A stretch of DNA of 64,000 nucleotides from JAFGRU01 sp963665915 (GCA_963665915.2 CAXXSG010000002.1:620001-684000), one strand, 5' to 3'; shown: positions 27,498 to 36,962, counted from the first letter of the stretch. Made by a program: numbers and translations. The notes: generated by a model from the sequence alone, not told the origin.

Positions 27498-28794
27498 CTG
27501 CGGATACCTCCTTTGGCAGGTTAATTCTGAATGTTGCTCCTTCGCCGAAACGGCTTCTAAAGTCGAGAACGCCGTCATGGGCCTGGACAAATTTAAAAGC
27601 ATTGGCAAGCCCCAGGCCGGTCCCCCTTTCTTTGGTGGTAAAAAAGGGGTTGAATATTTTTTTGCGGATATCCTCGGGAATGCCTGCCCCGTTATCTGCG
27701 ACCTCTATAAAGACGTTGTTATTTTCCAGCCCCCAGTTCACGGTGATTTCTCCGCCGGCAGGGGTGGCGTCCACGGCATTGAGAAACAGGTTCAGCAGAA
27801 CCTGCTCTATCAGGCCAGGGTCGAGCATGGCGGTGATGTTAGAAGGGCCTTCCATTACTTTGAGGCGGAGGTTTTTTCCCCCGGCCATACCCCTGAAACG
27901 TTCCGCTGTTTTGGAGATAAGTTCTTGGACATTGCATAACTGTAATCGTGGTACGGTTTCGCGGCCAAAAGTTAAAAAATCGGTGATCAGACCATTCAGG
28001 CGGGCGGTTTCCTCTCGGACAACCTGAAGGAGTTCACTGGCCTCGCTGTCGGGATCGGACATCTTATTTCCCAGCAGTTGAGCAGCGGAGGATACGATCC
28101 CCAGGGGATTTCTGATTTCATGGGCCACGCCGGCGGCCATTTCTCCCAGAGCGGCCAGACGATCCTGGCGACGTAGTCTCTCTTCGGCCGCTGCCAGCTG
28201 TTCAAGGGAGTCTTGAAGGGATTTCTGATGATCGAGAAGAGACTGGTTAAGGTCTTTCTGGATGAGTAGCTGTTGCCGCATTGCCTGAGACAATGATTGC
28301 ACAAGAAATCCGACAAAAAAGAAAACAATAACAATGATCAGAAACTCGGCCAGTTCATCCGCCAGCAGTTCTTCAACAGGGATATTCATGGGCAACAGTA
28401 GAAAATAAAGGATAGAGGCGGAAAAGGCCATTACTGCGGTGGCAAGCAACCCCCTCCGGAATGCTACTGCAACAATTGGGAGAAGAAATACAGCCCAGAA
28501 AACACTTTCTTCTTCGGGGGTTGTGGTGGTCCAGATGACCAAGGTGGATAAAAAGAGATAGATGGCGAGGTGCAATGCTGTTGAAAGGTTTGAATGAAAC
28601 AAATCCCGTTTCCAGAAGTGACTGCTGACAATGTGGTAGCCAACCAGAAGCGTGAAGGCGATGCCGGCGGAGATGGGATTGATGCCCGACGTAAAGCGGA
28701 GGAGAAAAAGGAACAGGACCGCAAGAAGTGCAATCATGCCCCACTCGAAAACTTTGCTTTGGGCAGAATGTTTCATTTCGCCGCTATTCCCCAT
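27475..28794 (-). CDS. Membrane sensor histidine kinase
   Basis: 439 residues: about five to six membrane helices in residues 17-170, a coiled coil (175-210), HisKA domain with phospho-acceptor His225 (GVAHEIRNPLG), and a HATPase domain with N box NLFLNAVDA, G1 box ADNGAGIPE and GTGLGLANAFKFV. No periplasmic sensor domain is obvious, so the signal may be sensed in the membrane, as in membrane-stress kinases. ATG 28776 is an alternative start. It pairs with the sigma54 regulator directly downstream. Confidence 0.94.
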   Translation of the reverse strand: MGNSGEMKHSAQSKVFEWGMIALLAVLFLFLLRFTSGINPISAGIAFTLLVGYHIVSSHFWKRDLFHSNLSTALHLAIYLFLSTLVIWTTTTPEEESVFWAVFLLPIVAVAFRRGLLATAVMAFSASILYFLLLPMNIPVEELLADELAEFLIIVIVFFFVGFLVQSLSQAMRQQLLIQKDLNQSLLDHQKSLQDSLEQLAAAEERLRRQDRLAALGEMAAGVAHEIRNPLGIVSSAAQLLGNKMSDPDSEASELLQVVREETARLNGLITDFLTFGRETVPRLQLCNVQELISKTAERFRGMAGGKNLRLKVMEGPSNITAMLDPGLIEQVLLNLFLNAVDATPAGGEITVNWGLENNNVFIEVADNGAGIPEDIRKKIFNPFFTTKERGTGLGLANAFKFVQAHDGVLDFRSRFGEGATFRINLPKEVSADAPYLGG

Positions 28795-29164
28795 TGATTT
28801 AAAACCAGCCTGGGCGGATAAAGCCAGTAGCTTTCGGGCAGGAAGTACGCGAGGACGATTTCAGGTCAACAAATAAGCCATATGCTAACAGCCGTCCTAT
28901 TAAGGGGTCAATTTGAAAAGTCACGGATCAGGGGTTGTTGAAAAATACTGAGGTGACAAACAATGTGCTTTTTTTTGTGTTGAAACGAGAGTTCAGAAAG
29001 ATCCTGGGTTGTGGAAAAGTCTGAAATGTATGGAGTAATTTTTCGGCACAGGGAAAAGGTGGACTGGGGAAAAAAGCTGGTTGGCAGCTACAATGAAAAA
29101 ACAGTTACTGAAATCCATTCATCAAAACAACTTTGAACCCGGTCAAAATTTGCAGTTAAAATCC
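28795..29164. other. Intergenic stretch without a gene
   Basis: 370 bases between the kinase start and the ppx 3' end, both on the minus strand. A plus-strand frame at 29081 mostly runs antisense through ppx. No terminator, promoter or repeat could be defended here. Confidence 0.5.
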
Positions 29165-30708
29165 TCAGCTCCTCTGCGGCTCACAGATCCGAAGGCCGAA
29201 ACCGAATGCCTTTTGGAAAAGATCCCCTTTGATGTTGCCGGCATAGATTTCGACCCCAAGATCGTCCTTTCCGAAAAGTTCCAGGACAAGGGTATCGTTT
29301 TCCAGGTGGCCTTCCAGTTTCTGGACCTCCTGAGAACGGCGGCGGTCGAGGCCGTCCGCCAGGCGCAGTATGCCGCTGAGTTTGGCGACCCGCTCCTGAT
29401 CTTCAGGATTTAGGCCTATAAAATTGGGATGGGTTTTCCCGGGCAGGGATTTGCGGTGGTAGCGGGCAATGTTGGCGATCAACTCTTTTCCCGGGGAGAA
29501 AAGTCGAACAGGCTGGCATGGCGGATGAGATGGTAGCTGTGCTTGTGGTGCTTGGCGTAGTTGATGAAATAGCCGATATCATGAAGCAGGGCAGCTGCCT
29601 CGAGAAGAGTCCGATCCCGTTCATCAAAACCCGTGACCGGGACGAGGGTATCGAAGATTTCCGTGGCAAGGCTCCGGGTCTGTTCGGCATGGACAAGGTC
29701 GACATGACAGGATCGGGCCAGGGATTCAACGGCCTCGCGCCAGTTGCGGACCAGGTTGCGTTTCGAAAATCCGAATTTTTCAAGGCTCTGGAGAATCAGG
29801 CCTTCGCGAATCCCCCGCTCATTGATGCGCAGGATATTGGTTCCCAGAAAATGCATCAGTTCATCTATGACCGTCACTCCTGCGACGATGATATCGGCCC
29901 GTTCCGGGCTGAGTCCGGGAACCGATCTGCGATCCCTGCAGGGGATGCGATGAAGTTTGGCCAGCAGGTGGACGACGTCGGAATGAAGAACTTCGTAGCG
30001 GTTGACCGAATCGTAGCTTTCCCCCCGTTGCGCCATCAGCATCCTGCCGATGCTTGTGATGCTCCCCCCTGAGCCGATGATGCACTGCAGTGGTTGGCAA
30101 TAACTTGCGTCGAGGTTTTTTCTCAATTTTTTACGGATGTGTTTGCGCAGAGCCAGGAGTTCACTTTTGCTGACGGGGTCGTTGCTGAGGAATGCTTCAG
30201 TCAGATATACAGCTCCAAGTCCCATGGAAACGATATTTTCTACCAGGTTTCCAGTAGCCAGGACCAGTTCCGCACTGCCACCACCGATATCGACCAGGGC
30301 GTAAGGGCTGTTGCCCATTGAGAAATGGTGGCGGGCACTCAGAACGGCGAGTTCGGCTTCCTCTTCGCCACTGATGATGCGGATGTCTATACCGGTCTCC
30401 GCCTCAATCTCCGCCACAAATTCCAAACCGTTTTCGGCTTTTCGTACAGCACTTGTGGCAACCGCCTCGATGGCGCCGACCCCGAGGCTTTTCGCAATTT
30501 TTCCCATGCGCAGAAGAGCATCTCGGGCTCTTTCTCCAGCAGCCGTTGATATCCGCTTGGTCCTGTGCAATCCTTCACCCAGGCGTACAGTTGCTTTTTC
30601 GTCATCCAGGACGCGAAAGACTTCGTTTTCATTCGCTTCCACAACGAGACAGCGGATGGAGTTGGAACCGATGTCGATCGCGGCCAGGCGTTTATTTCCA
30701 ACCATCAT
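29165..30708 (-). pseudogene. ppx: Ppx/GppA-type exopolyphosphatase with HD-like C-terminus, frameshifted
   Basis: The actin-fold phosphatase domains run from AAIDIGSNSIRCLV (about 9) through VDIGGGSAELV (about 146) and GSGGSITSIGRM to an HD-like C-terminal domain (LLHDIGYFINYAKHHKHSYHLI). The frame then ends early in SPREKS-stop, while the expected continuation ELIANIARYHRKS to RICEPQRS lies in the next frame from 29482 to 29165. One A missing from the A-run opposite 29486-29489 explains this; restored length is about 514 residues, normal for the family. The enzyme would hydrolyse polyphosphate or pppGpp; divergent ppk favours polyphosphate. Real inactivation and a homopolymer sequencing error are both possible. 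Confidence 0.88.
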
Positions 30709-30841
30709 TAATGCAAAACTCCAGAGTAATCCCTGATGATTTGTCTAGATGGATGATATCAGGGTTGATCGGGAATGTTTTACGTCCAAGAAGCTTTGTT
30801 GCAACCTTTGACCAGGAAGAATTTTCACTTTGCGTGAAGTA

Positions 30842-30862
30842 AAGGGCCAAAATTTGACCCTT
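30842..30862. promoter_or_regulatory. Operator-like palindrome between ppx and ppk
   Basis: AAGGGCCAAAATTTGACCCTT is a 21-base palindrome with nine of ten pairs matched. It lies in the divergent ppx-ppk gap and overlaps or abuts a possible ppk promoter (TTGGAC at 30861, TATAGT at 30882, spacer only 15). No Pho box was found. The rest of the 316-base gap is AT-rich and empty. Confidence 0.5.
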
Positions 30863-31024
30863 GGACATTTACTATTATCATTATAGTGGAAAGTATACCA
30901 CGGTGGATATTTGGAATTTATTAGGCTAAGAGCAGGTTTTTTCTTACGAAAAACGAAAACCCAACAATTTTCTAACAATTGATCAATTATAATTCAAGAG
31001 TTATTCTTCAATAAGGGGGATCCC

Positions 31025-33271
31025 ATGAGTACGGCAAGACGAACAGATTCCATTGGCGGCGCTACGGGCACAAAGCCTGGAGGGAAAACTCCGGGCGCTG
31101 AAGTGGTGCCCTTGCCCGATACTACCGGCAAGTATTCTGCCTCCTTTGATCTCTCCGATCCCTCTTTGTATCTGAACCGCGAGTTGACCTGGCTTGAGTT
31201 CAATCGCCGTGTCCTCCATGAGGCTTCCGACCCACGGACGCCCCTTCTTGAAAGAGTCAAATTCGCGGCGATCGCCGGTTCCAATCTGGATGAGTTCTTT
31301 ATGAAAAGGATTGGCGGTCTTAAGCAGCAACTTGGCGCCGGTGTGGATGAAACCACTGTTGACGGGCGCACCCCCCGGCAGCAGCTAGAAGAGTGTTTTA
31401 TTTCAATCCGCCGGCAGCAGAAGGAAAAAGAAGGCTTGTTGCGGGAACTTTGGAATCTGCTGCGGGAAGAGGGGATTGAACTTCTCCATTACGATGATCT
31501 GAGCGATAACAAAAAGGCCAGGATCCGTGACGATTACTACAATAACATTTTCCCACTGGTTACCCCCCTATCCATCGATCCGGCTCATCCATTTCCATTT
31601 ATTTCCAATCTTTCCCTCAACCTTCTTGTTACCCTGCGTTATCCTCAGGAGGAGGAAACCTCCCTGGCGCGGGTCAAGATACCGGTCGGCGCCGGCGCGC
31701 CCCGCTTTATTGAGGTCCCGACCCACAATAATGAATTCAATCGCTTTGTCCTTCTGGAAGAGGTTGTGGCCAACAATCTCGATCTGCTGTTCCCCGGCAT
31801 GGAGGTCCTCGGTTGCGACCTTTTCCGGGTAACCCGTAACGCCAACACCAGCCGCAACGAAGAACACGCCGATGACCTGATGGGGATGATAGAATCAGCT
31901 CTCCAGGATCGAAAGTTCGCTCCCATCGTCCGTCTCCAGATCCGGCCCGGCATGAACTCTGTTTACCGCGGCCGCTTGGCGGCGGAACTAGGCCTGAATG
32001 AGGAGACGGATATCTTTGAGGTCGAAGGGATGATGGGTATGCGCGACCTGTGGCAGGTTTTTCACCTGGACATTCCCCACCTCAAGGATCCGAAACACAA
32101 GCCCGTTGATCATCCCGCCCTGCAGACCGATGGCAATATCCTCTATGTAATCAGGGAAGCCAAGGCCATTCTCGTTCAGCACCCTTATGAATCCTTTTCT
32201 TCGTCCGTCGAGCGATTCCTCAACGATGTTACCAATGATCCCAAGGTGCGGGCCATAAAAATGACGCTTTATCGGACTTCGCCGCAGAGTCCCATTATCG
32301 ATACTTTGATCCGCGCCGCCCAGAACGGCAAACAGGTGGCCGTGGTCGTGGAACTCCAGGCTACTTTCGATGAGGAGGTCAACATCCGCCTCGCCAACCG
32401 TATGGAGGAGGCGGGCATTCATGTCACCTATGGTGTCGTCGGCCTGAAAACCCACTGCAAGGTGATTCTCGTCGTGCGCCAGGATTTCAACGGGCTGCGG
32501 CGTTACGTTCACTTTAGCACCGGCAACTATCATTCGGAAACTGCCCGTATCTACAGCGACCTGGGGCTGTTCGTCTATAACCGCGAAATCGGCAAAGATG
32601 CTACCGAGCTTTTCAATTATCTCACAACCGGTTACACGCCCAAGCGCAACTATCTGAAGCTCCTGCCCGCCCCGAAAATTCTGAAAAGAACCCTGCTTGA
32701 TAAAATAACTCGGGAGATAACCAGGCACACTTCCAAAAATCCCGGGCACCTGATTTTCAAGATGAACGCCCTCGAGGACGACGATATTGCCCGTGCTCTC
32801 TACGAGGCCTCCCAGGCAGGAGTCAAGGTCGATCTCATCGTGCGGGACAGCTGCCGAATCCGTCCCGGCATCCCCGGTCTTTCTGAAAACATTCGGGTGC
32901 TTTCGGTTGTCGGCCGCTTTCTCGAGCACGCCCGAATCTATTATTTTGCCAACGGCGGTGAGGAAGAAATCTTTATCGGTTCGGCGGACGCCATGCGTCG
33001 CAATCTTGAACATCGGGTCGAAGTTCTGGTCCCGGTCGAAGTTCCCTCATTGATTAATGAATTGAAAACCATGCTCCAGATCCAACTTGATGACCGCCGG
33101 AGCGCATGGGATATGCAGCCCGACGGCCGCTATGTCCAGCGCACGCCGCACAGCGAAGGCGAACAGCGAAGTTGCCAGCAGATCCTCATCGAACTGGCCG
33201 AACAGCGCAGTCGGGACGCCTTAAGGCTGCGCAAGCGCAAAGCCAGAAACCCTGGCAGGAACCTGCGCTGA
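31025..33271 (+). CDS. ppk1: Polyphosphate kinase 1
   Basis: 748 residues. It reversibly transfers the ATP gamma-phosphate to polyphosphate. Domain order N, H, C1, C2 is seen: LYLNRELTWLEFNRRVL near 45, AGSNLDEFFMKRIGG near 85, the phospho-His region VTYGVVGLKTHCKV with His477, YVHFSTGNYH near 497, and GSADAMRRNLEHRVEV near 652. An unusual ~40-residue Gly/Thr-rich extension precedes the family start. AAGGGGG lies before the ATG. First gene of a plus-strand run with CHAD, ParA, CYTH and SixA genes. Confidence 0.97.
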   Translation: MSTARRTDSIGGATGTKPGGKTPGAEVVPLPDTTGKYSASFDLSDPSLYLNRELTWLEFNRRVLHEASDPRTPLLERVKFAAIAGSNLDEFFMKRIGGLKQQLGAGVDETTVDGRTPRQQLEECFISIRRQQKEKEGLLRELWNLLREEGIELLHYDDLSDNKKARIRDDYYNNIFPLVTPLSIDPAHPFPFISNLSLNLLVTLRYPQEEETSLARVKIPVGAGAPRFIEVPTHNNEFNRFVLLEEVVANNLDLLFPGMEVLGCDLFRVTRNANTSRNEEHADDLMGMIESALQDRKFAPIVRLQIRPGMNSVYRGRLAAELGLNEETDIFEVEGMMGMRDLWQVFHLDIPHLKDPKHKPVDHPALQTDGNILYVIREAKAILVQHPYESFSSSVERFLNDVTNDPKVRAIKMTLYRTSPQSPIIDTLIRAAQNGKQVAVVVELQATFDEEVNIRLANRMEEAGIHVTYGVVGLKTHCKVILVVRQDFNGLRRYVHFSTGNYHSETARIYSDLGLFVYNREIGKDATELFNYLTTGYTPKRNYLKLLPAPKILKRTLLDKITREITRHTSKNPGHLIFKMNALEDDDIARALYEASQAGVKVDLIVRDSCRIRPGIPGLSENIRVLSVVGRFLEHARIYYFANGGEEEIFIGSADAMRRNLEHRVEVLVPVEVPSLINELKTMLQIQLDDRRSAWDMQPDGRYVQRTPHSEGEQRSCQQILIELAEQRSRDALRLRKRKARNPGRNLR

Positions 33272-33298
33272 GGTTTGCCGTTGGGCGGATAAGGAATC

Positions 33299-34873
33299 AT
33301 GGAGAAGTATTCCCGAGAATTTGTGGTCGTTGATGATTCAGTCGTGGCAAACGTCCTTTCCGCTTTGAGGGGTGAACTGGGTGCTGTCGAAGAGAAGCCT
33401 GAACACCGACCCCGACGGGTATATTACGATACTTTCGATTGGCGTCTGCACCGGGCGGGTTATTCCCTGGCGGTCGAGCCGAAACCAGCCCCCGGCCAGA
33501 GTGAATTACGAAAACTTGTCAACCGCCGGCTGGTTCTCCGTACACCGTGGGCCGTCTCCGGGTTTGCCTGGGAAAATTCGCCGGGGCCTTTGCGCGACTT
33601 CCTGAATGATAATATCGGTATCCGGGCATTGCTGCCCCTTATCGAAGTACACGGCCGGGTTCGTAGCTACTCTATCCGCGATAAGCGAGGTAAAGTTCTG
33701 TTGGAGGTGATCCGGGAACTGACCACGGCGGTTCCGCTGGATAACGATTCTGTATTCGAAATGAAACCCCGTTTGCGATTGGAAGGCATTCGAGGCTACG
33801 ATAACGCCTTGCAGCGGGCTTTACAGGTGGTCGAACGGGGCGGACTTCCCGAGGCTGACGGGGATGTTCTCGATGAGGCCTTGTCGGCTGTCGGCCTGAC
33901 GGTGGAAAAGTATCAGCCTAAACCGACCCTCCTCTTGAATCATGACATGCCGACCATCCAGGCGTTGAGCACCATTCTGCTCCATCTGCGTTATGTCCTG
34001 GAGCAGAATCTCCACGGCACAGTGGAGGATCTCGATTCCGAATTTCTCCATGATTTTCGTGTTGCCGTACGCCGCACCCGCAGTGCTCTGGCGTTGATCA
34101 AAGGGGTTTTTCCCAAGGCCACTATCCGGACTTTTCGCGACGAGTTCAAGTGGCTGGGCGGCATCAGCGGTCCGACCCGCGATCTCGATGTCTATCTCCT
34201 GAAGTTTCCTGAGTATTGCCGCAGACTCCCTGAAACGATCCGTCCCGACCTTGAGCCGTTTCGGGATTTTGTTGAGCGTCACCAGGCCCGGGAACAGAAA
34301 ACCCTGGCTCGCCACCTGCAATCACCCCGATTGGGAAAGCTGTTGGTTGCCTGGCAGGAATTTCTGGAATCATCGCCGGAGCATGAACACCTGCCGCCCT
34401 CGGCCGCTATGCCGATCGGGGATCTCGCGCGCGGTAAAATCTGGAAAACCTACCGCAAATTCATCAGGGAAGGGGAGGTGATAGGGGCGGACTCTCCGGA
34501 CGAGGCTATTCACAGACTCCGTATCACCGGCAAAAAGCTTCGCTATCTGCTCGAGTTTTTCCAGACTCTCTTTCCTCGAAAACCGATGTTGCAGCTTGTC
34601 AAAGCAATGAAAATGATGCAGGATTTCCTGGGCGACTTCCAGGACCTGACGGTTCAGCAGCAGCAACTTCATGACTTCAGCGAACAGATGAAGCAGGAAA
34701 AGGATGTTCCGGCCCCTTCGCTGCTGGCCATGGGCCGCCTGGTGGAGGATATGGCCAGGCGGCAGCAGGTCATGCGCCTGGAGTTTCGAGACCACTTCGA
34801 AGCTTTCAACCGGGGGGAACACAGTCGGCTGTTTGAACGCCTCTTTGCTCCCGCAAGGGGAGATGAGTCATGA
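33299..34873 (+). CDS. CHAD-domain protein with N-terminal CYTH-like region
   Basis: 524 residues. Residues 1-200 look like a divergent CYTH fold (SREFVVVDD, YYDTFDWRLHRAGYSL, LLEVIRELTT). Residues 225-520 are a CHAD domain, two helical repeats with the basic/histidine signatures FLHDFRVAVRRTRSALALIKGVFP and IHRLRITGKKLRYLLEFFQ. CHAD proteins bind polyphosphate and coat granules. CYTH proteins hydrolyse triphosphates, but the N-terminal ExExK start is not intact, so that part may only bind. 28 bases after ppk1 and overlapping parA by four bases. Confidence 0.9.
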   Translation: MEKYSREFVVVDDSVVANVLSALRGELGAVEEKPEHRPRRVYYDTFDWRLHRAGYSLAVEPKPAPGQSELRKLVNRRLVLRTPWAVSGFAWENSPGPLRDFLNDNIGIRALLPLIEVHGRVRSYSIRDKRGKVLLEVIRELTTAVPLDNDSVFEMKPRLRLEGIRGYDNALQRALQVVERGGLPEADGDVLDEALSAVGLTVEKYQPKPTLLLNHDMPTIQALSTILLHLRYVLEQNLHGTVEDLDSEFLHDFRVAVRRTRSALALIKGVFPKATIRTFRDEFKWLGGISGPTRDLDVYLLKFPEYCRRLPETIRPDLEPFRDFVERHQAREQKTLARHLQSPRLGKLLVAWQEFLESSPEHEHLPPSAAMPIGDLARGKIWKTYRKFIREGEVIGADSPDEAIHRLRITGKKLRYLLEFFQTLFPRKPMLQLVKAMKMMQDFLGDFQDLTVQQQQLHDFSEQMKQEKDVPAPSLLAMGRLVEDMARRQQVMRLEFRDHFEAFNRGEHSRLFERLFAPARGDES

Positions 34874-35622
34874 AAATTTTCGCGACCTACAATATCAAGG
34901 GAGGGGTGGGCAAGACTGCCGCCGCCGTAAACCTGGCCTGGCTTGCCGCGCGGGATGGTTATCGCACCCTGGTCTGGGATCTCGACCCGCAGGGCGCGGC
35001 CACTTTCTACTTTAGGATCAAACCCAGGGTCAAGGGCGGCGGGGAAAAAATTATCGCCAAAAAGACCGATCTGTCCGATTTTATTCGCGGTACAGATTAC
35101 GAAATGCTCGATCTGCTCCCCGCTGACTTTTCCTACCGGCATCTCGATATTCTGCTGGAAGGGGAAAAGAAGCCGACCCGCTGCCTGCGTCAGCGTTTGA
35201 AAACATTGGTCAAGGATTACGACCTCGTCCTTCTCGACTGTCCGCCGAGTATTTCCCTTGTTTCAGAGGCGGTATTTCAGGCTGCCGACGTGCTGCTGGT
35301 CCCCATCATCCCTACGACGCTTTCGCTCCGTACCCTGGAACAGCTTTATAAATTCCGCCGCAAAACCGAGCTGCAAGACCTGATGGTGCTGCCGTTCTTC
35401 TCCATGGCCGACCGGCGCAAGCGCCTCCACCGTGAAATCATGGATTCTTTTTCCCGTGAACAATCCGACCTGCTTGAAACTTCCATTCCCTATGGCAGCG
35501 ATGTTGAAAAGATGGGCCTGAACCGGGCACCGCTCGGCGACTTCGCCCCCAGAAGCCGCGGCTTCAACGCCTTTCACGCTCTCTGGCAGGAAATTCGGGG
35601 CGGGGGATATCTGGAGAGGTGA
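34870..35622 (+). CDS. Orphan ParA/MinD-family ATPase
   Basis: 250 residues, deviant Walker A ATPase: KGGVGKT at 10-16 with the signature Lys10, switch I DLDPQGAATFYF near 38, and Walker B VLLDCPPSISL near 120. ParA proteins position plasmids, chromosomes or cellular cargo by forming gradients on the nucleoid. No ParB or parS is present; instead the gene overlaps the CHAD gene (ATGA) and is five bases from a CYTH gene. A role in placing polyphosphate granules is inferred from this context. Confidence 0.93.
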   Translation: MKIFATYNIKGGVGKTAAAVNLAWLAARDGYRTLVWDLDPQGAATFYFRIKPRVKGGGEKIIAKKTDLSDFIRGTDYEMLDLLPADFSYRHLDILLEGEKKPTRCLRQRLKTLVKDYDLVLLDCPPSISLVSEAVFQAADVLLVPIIPTTLSLRTLEQLYKFRRKTELQDLMVLPFFSMADRRKRLHREIMDSFSREQSDLLETSIPYGSDVEKMGLNRAPLGDFAPRSRGFNAFHALWQEIRGGGYLER

Positions 35623-35626
35623 ACCG

Positions 35627-36088
35627 ATGGGCGTAGAGATCGAACGCAAATTCCTCGTCAAGGGACGTGAATGGAGGCCGTCAGCGCCCGGAAAATCGAT
35701 CCAACAGGGGTATCTCTGCCTTGATCCGGAACGGAGCGTCCGCATACGCCTACTACAGGATCGCGCCTTTCTTACCATCAAAGGAGCTTCCGAAGGCGCC
35801 CGGCGATTTGAATTCGAATATCCCGTACCCTGTGAGGATGCTCGCCAACTGCTGGCCATGTGCCAGGCCGGGCTGATCGAAAAAACCCGCTATAAAATCG
35901 AATTTGCCGGCAGGATCTGGGATGTGGATGAATTTCACGGTCTCAACCAGGGACTGATACTGGCCGAGATTGAGCTGGAATCTGAAACATGCGAGGTCAC
36001 TCTTCCCCCTTGGGCCGGCGAGGAAGTCACCGACGATCCACGCTATTTTAATCTTTACCTTGCCCGACAACCTTACAGTCTCTGGTGA
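35627..36088 (+). CDS. CYTH-domain inorganic triphosphatase-like protein
   Basis: 153 residues, complete CYTH tunnel fold. It starts with EIERKFLV, the metal/phosphate signature, followed by RSVRIRLLQDRAFLTIKG, EKTRYKI, WDVDEFHGLNQGLILAEIELES. All these charged residues point into the tunnel in NygE/TTM proteins that cleave tripolyphosphate or similar compounds. It follows parA directly, and triphosphatase next to ppk1 and CHAD fits polyphosphate metabolism. Confidence 0.93.
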   Translation: MGVEIERKFLVKGREWRPSAPGKSIQQGYLCLDPERSVRIRLLQDRAFLTIKGASEGARRFEFEYPVPCEDARQLLAMCQAGLIEKTRYKIEFAGRIWDVDEFHGLNQGLILAEIELESETCEVTLPPWAGEEVTDDPRYFNLYLARQPYSLW

Positions 36089-36181
36089 TCTGGACACCCT
36101 GCCTTCTCTTATCTCGTCAGATTCAACCTCAACTGTTATAATGTGTGATAGTTAAACATAAGAAGGAGTGGAGTTGAATCC

Positions 36182-36673
36182 ATGAAACAGCTGACCTTGC
36201 TACGCCACGCCAAATCCTGCTGGGATAACGAACTTCCCGACTTCGAACGGCCGTTGAATAAACGCGGCCTGCGCAACGCTCCGGACATGGCGGAACGGCT
36301 GAAGGCGCGGAAGTGCCTTCCGGACATCGCTCTTGTCAGCCCGGCAAAAAGGGCACGGGAAACCGCCTGCATAATACTGCCGACCATGGGACTTGAAGAC
36401 GATCAGATCCGCCTGGATGAAAGAATATACGAAGCCGGAAGCGGTTTGCTGTTCAATCTTATCCGCGAAACGGACGATGGATTCAAGCATTTGCTGTTGA
36501 TCGGCCACAATCCGGGTTTTACCGACCTGTGGAATTTTCTGGCTCGGGAAAAGGTTCGCAATATTCCCACCTGCGGGGTTTTCAGCCTGAATTTTTCAAG
36601 GCTTAAAAGCTGGGATGAACTGGAGCCGGTATCCGGGAAAACCGTTTTTATGGATTATCCGAAGAAAAAATGA
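36182..36673 (+). CDS. sixA: SixA-type phosphohistidine phosphatase
   Basis: 163 residues of the histidine phosphatase superfamily, minimal SixA form. Catalytic LLRHAKS (His9), DFERPLNKRGLRNA, SPAKRARETA and second histidine in IGHNPG near 105. SixA removes phosphate from phosphohistidine proteins such as HPt domains or PTS proteins. Preceded by AGAAGGAGTGG. Its steady co-location with CHAD/polyP genes raises the possibility of a phosphate-related role. Confidence 0.92.
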   Translation: MKQLTLLRHAKSCWDNELPDFERPLNKRGLRNAPDMAERLKARKCLPDIALVSPAKRARETACIILPTMGLEDDQIRLDERIYEAGSGLLFNLIRETDDGFKHLLLIGHNPGFTDLWNFLAREKVRNIPTCGVFSLNFSRLKSWDELEPVSGKTVFMDYPKKK

Positions 36674-36693
36674 CCATTCAAGGAGAGAATGAA

Positions 36694-36849
36694 ATGGGCA
36701 AATGTTTAAAGGGAAAATCCGAGGACAAGGAGAAACCCGGCCGTTTCGAGTGCAAAAAATGCGGGGCGGTCAGCGAGAAGAAGAGTCATGTATGTAAACC
36801 TGAAAAAATCAAGGGCAAAGGCGGGAAAAAAGAGAAGAAAAAATCGTAA
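36694..36849 (+). CDS. Small lysine-rich zinc-ribbon protein
   Basis: A 51-residue gene too short for usual thresholds. AGGAGAG lies six bases before ATG 36694. The protein has a Cys2-His-Cys set, FECKKCGAVSEKKSHVC (C20, C23, H32, C34), likely one zinc ribbon, and a tail of Lys/Gly (GKGGKKEKKK). It is 20 bases after sixA, so it ends the polyphosphate operon. A strongly basic peptide could bind nucleic acid or polyphosphate; function is unknown. Confidence 0.75.
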   Translation: MGKCLKGKSEDKEKPGRFECKKCGAVSEKKSHVCKPEKIKGKGGKKEKKKS

Positions 36850-36962
36850 ACCGAGATATTGCCTTTGTTTTCCTCAGGTTTCAGGGGATCCACCGACTGG
36901 AAATTGATTGAAAACCGGATGGGTTTATGTTAATTACTCGGAGCTTCTAATCAAAAGAATCA

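Noticed and set aside
31988..33013. 341-codon frame antisense to ppk1
   Set aside because: Shadow of a GC-biased real gene; no motif or ribosome site.
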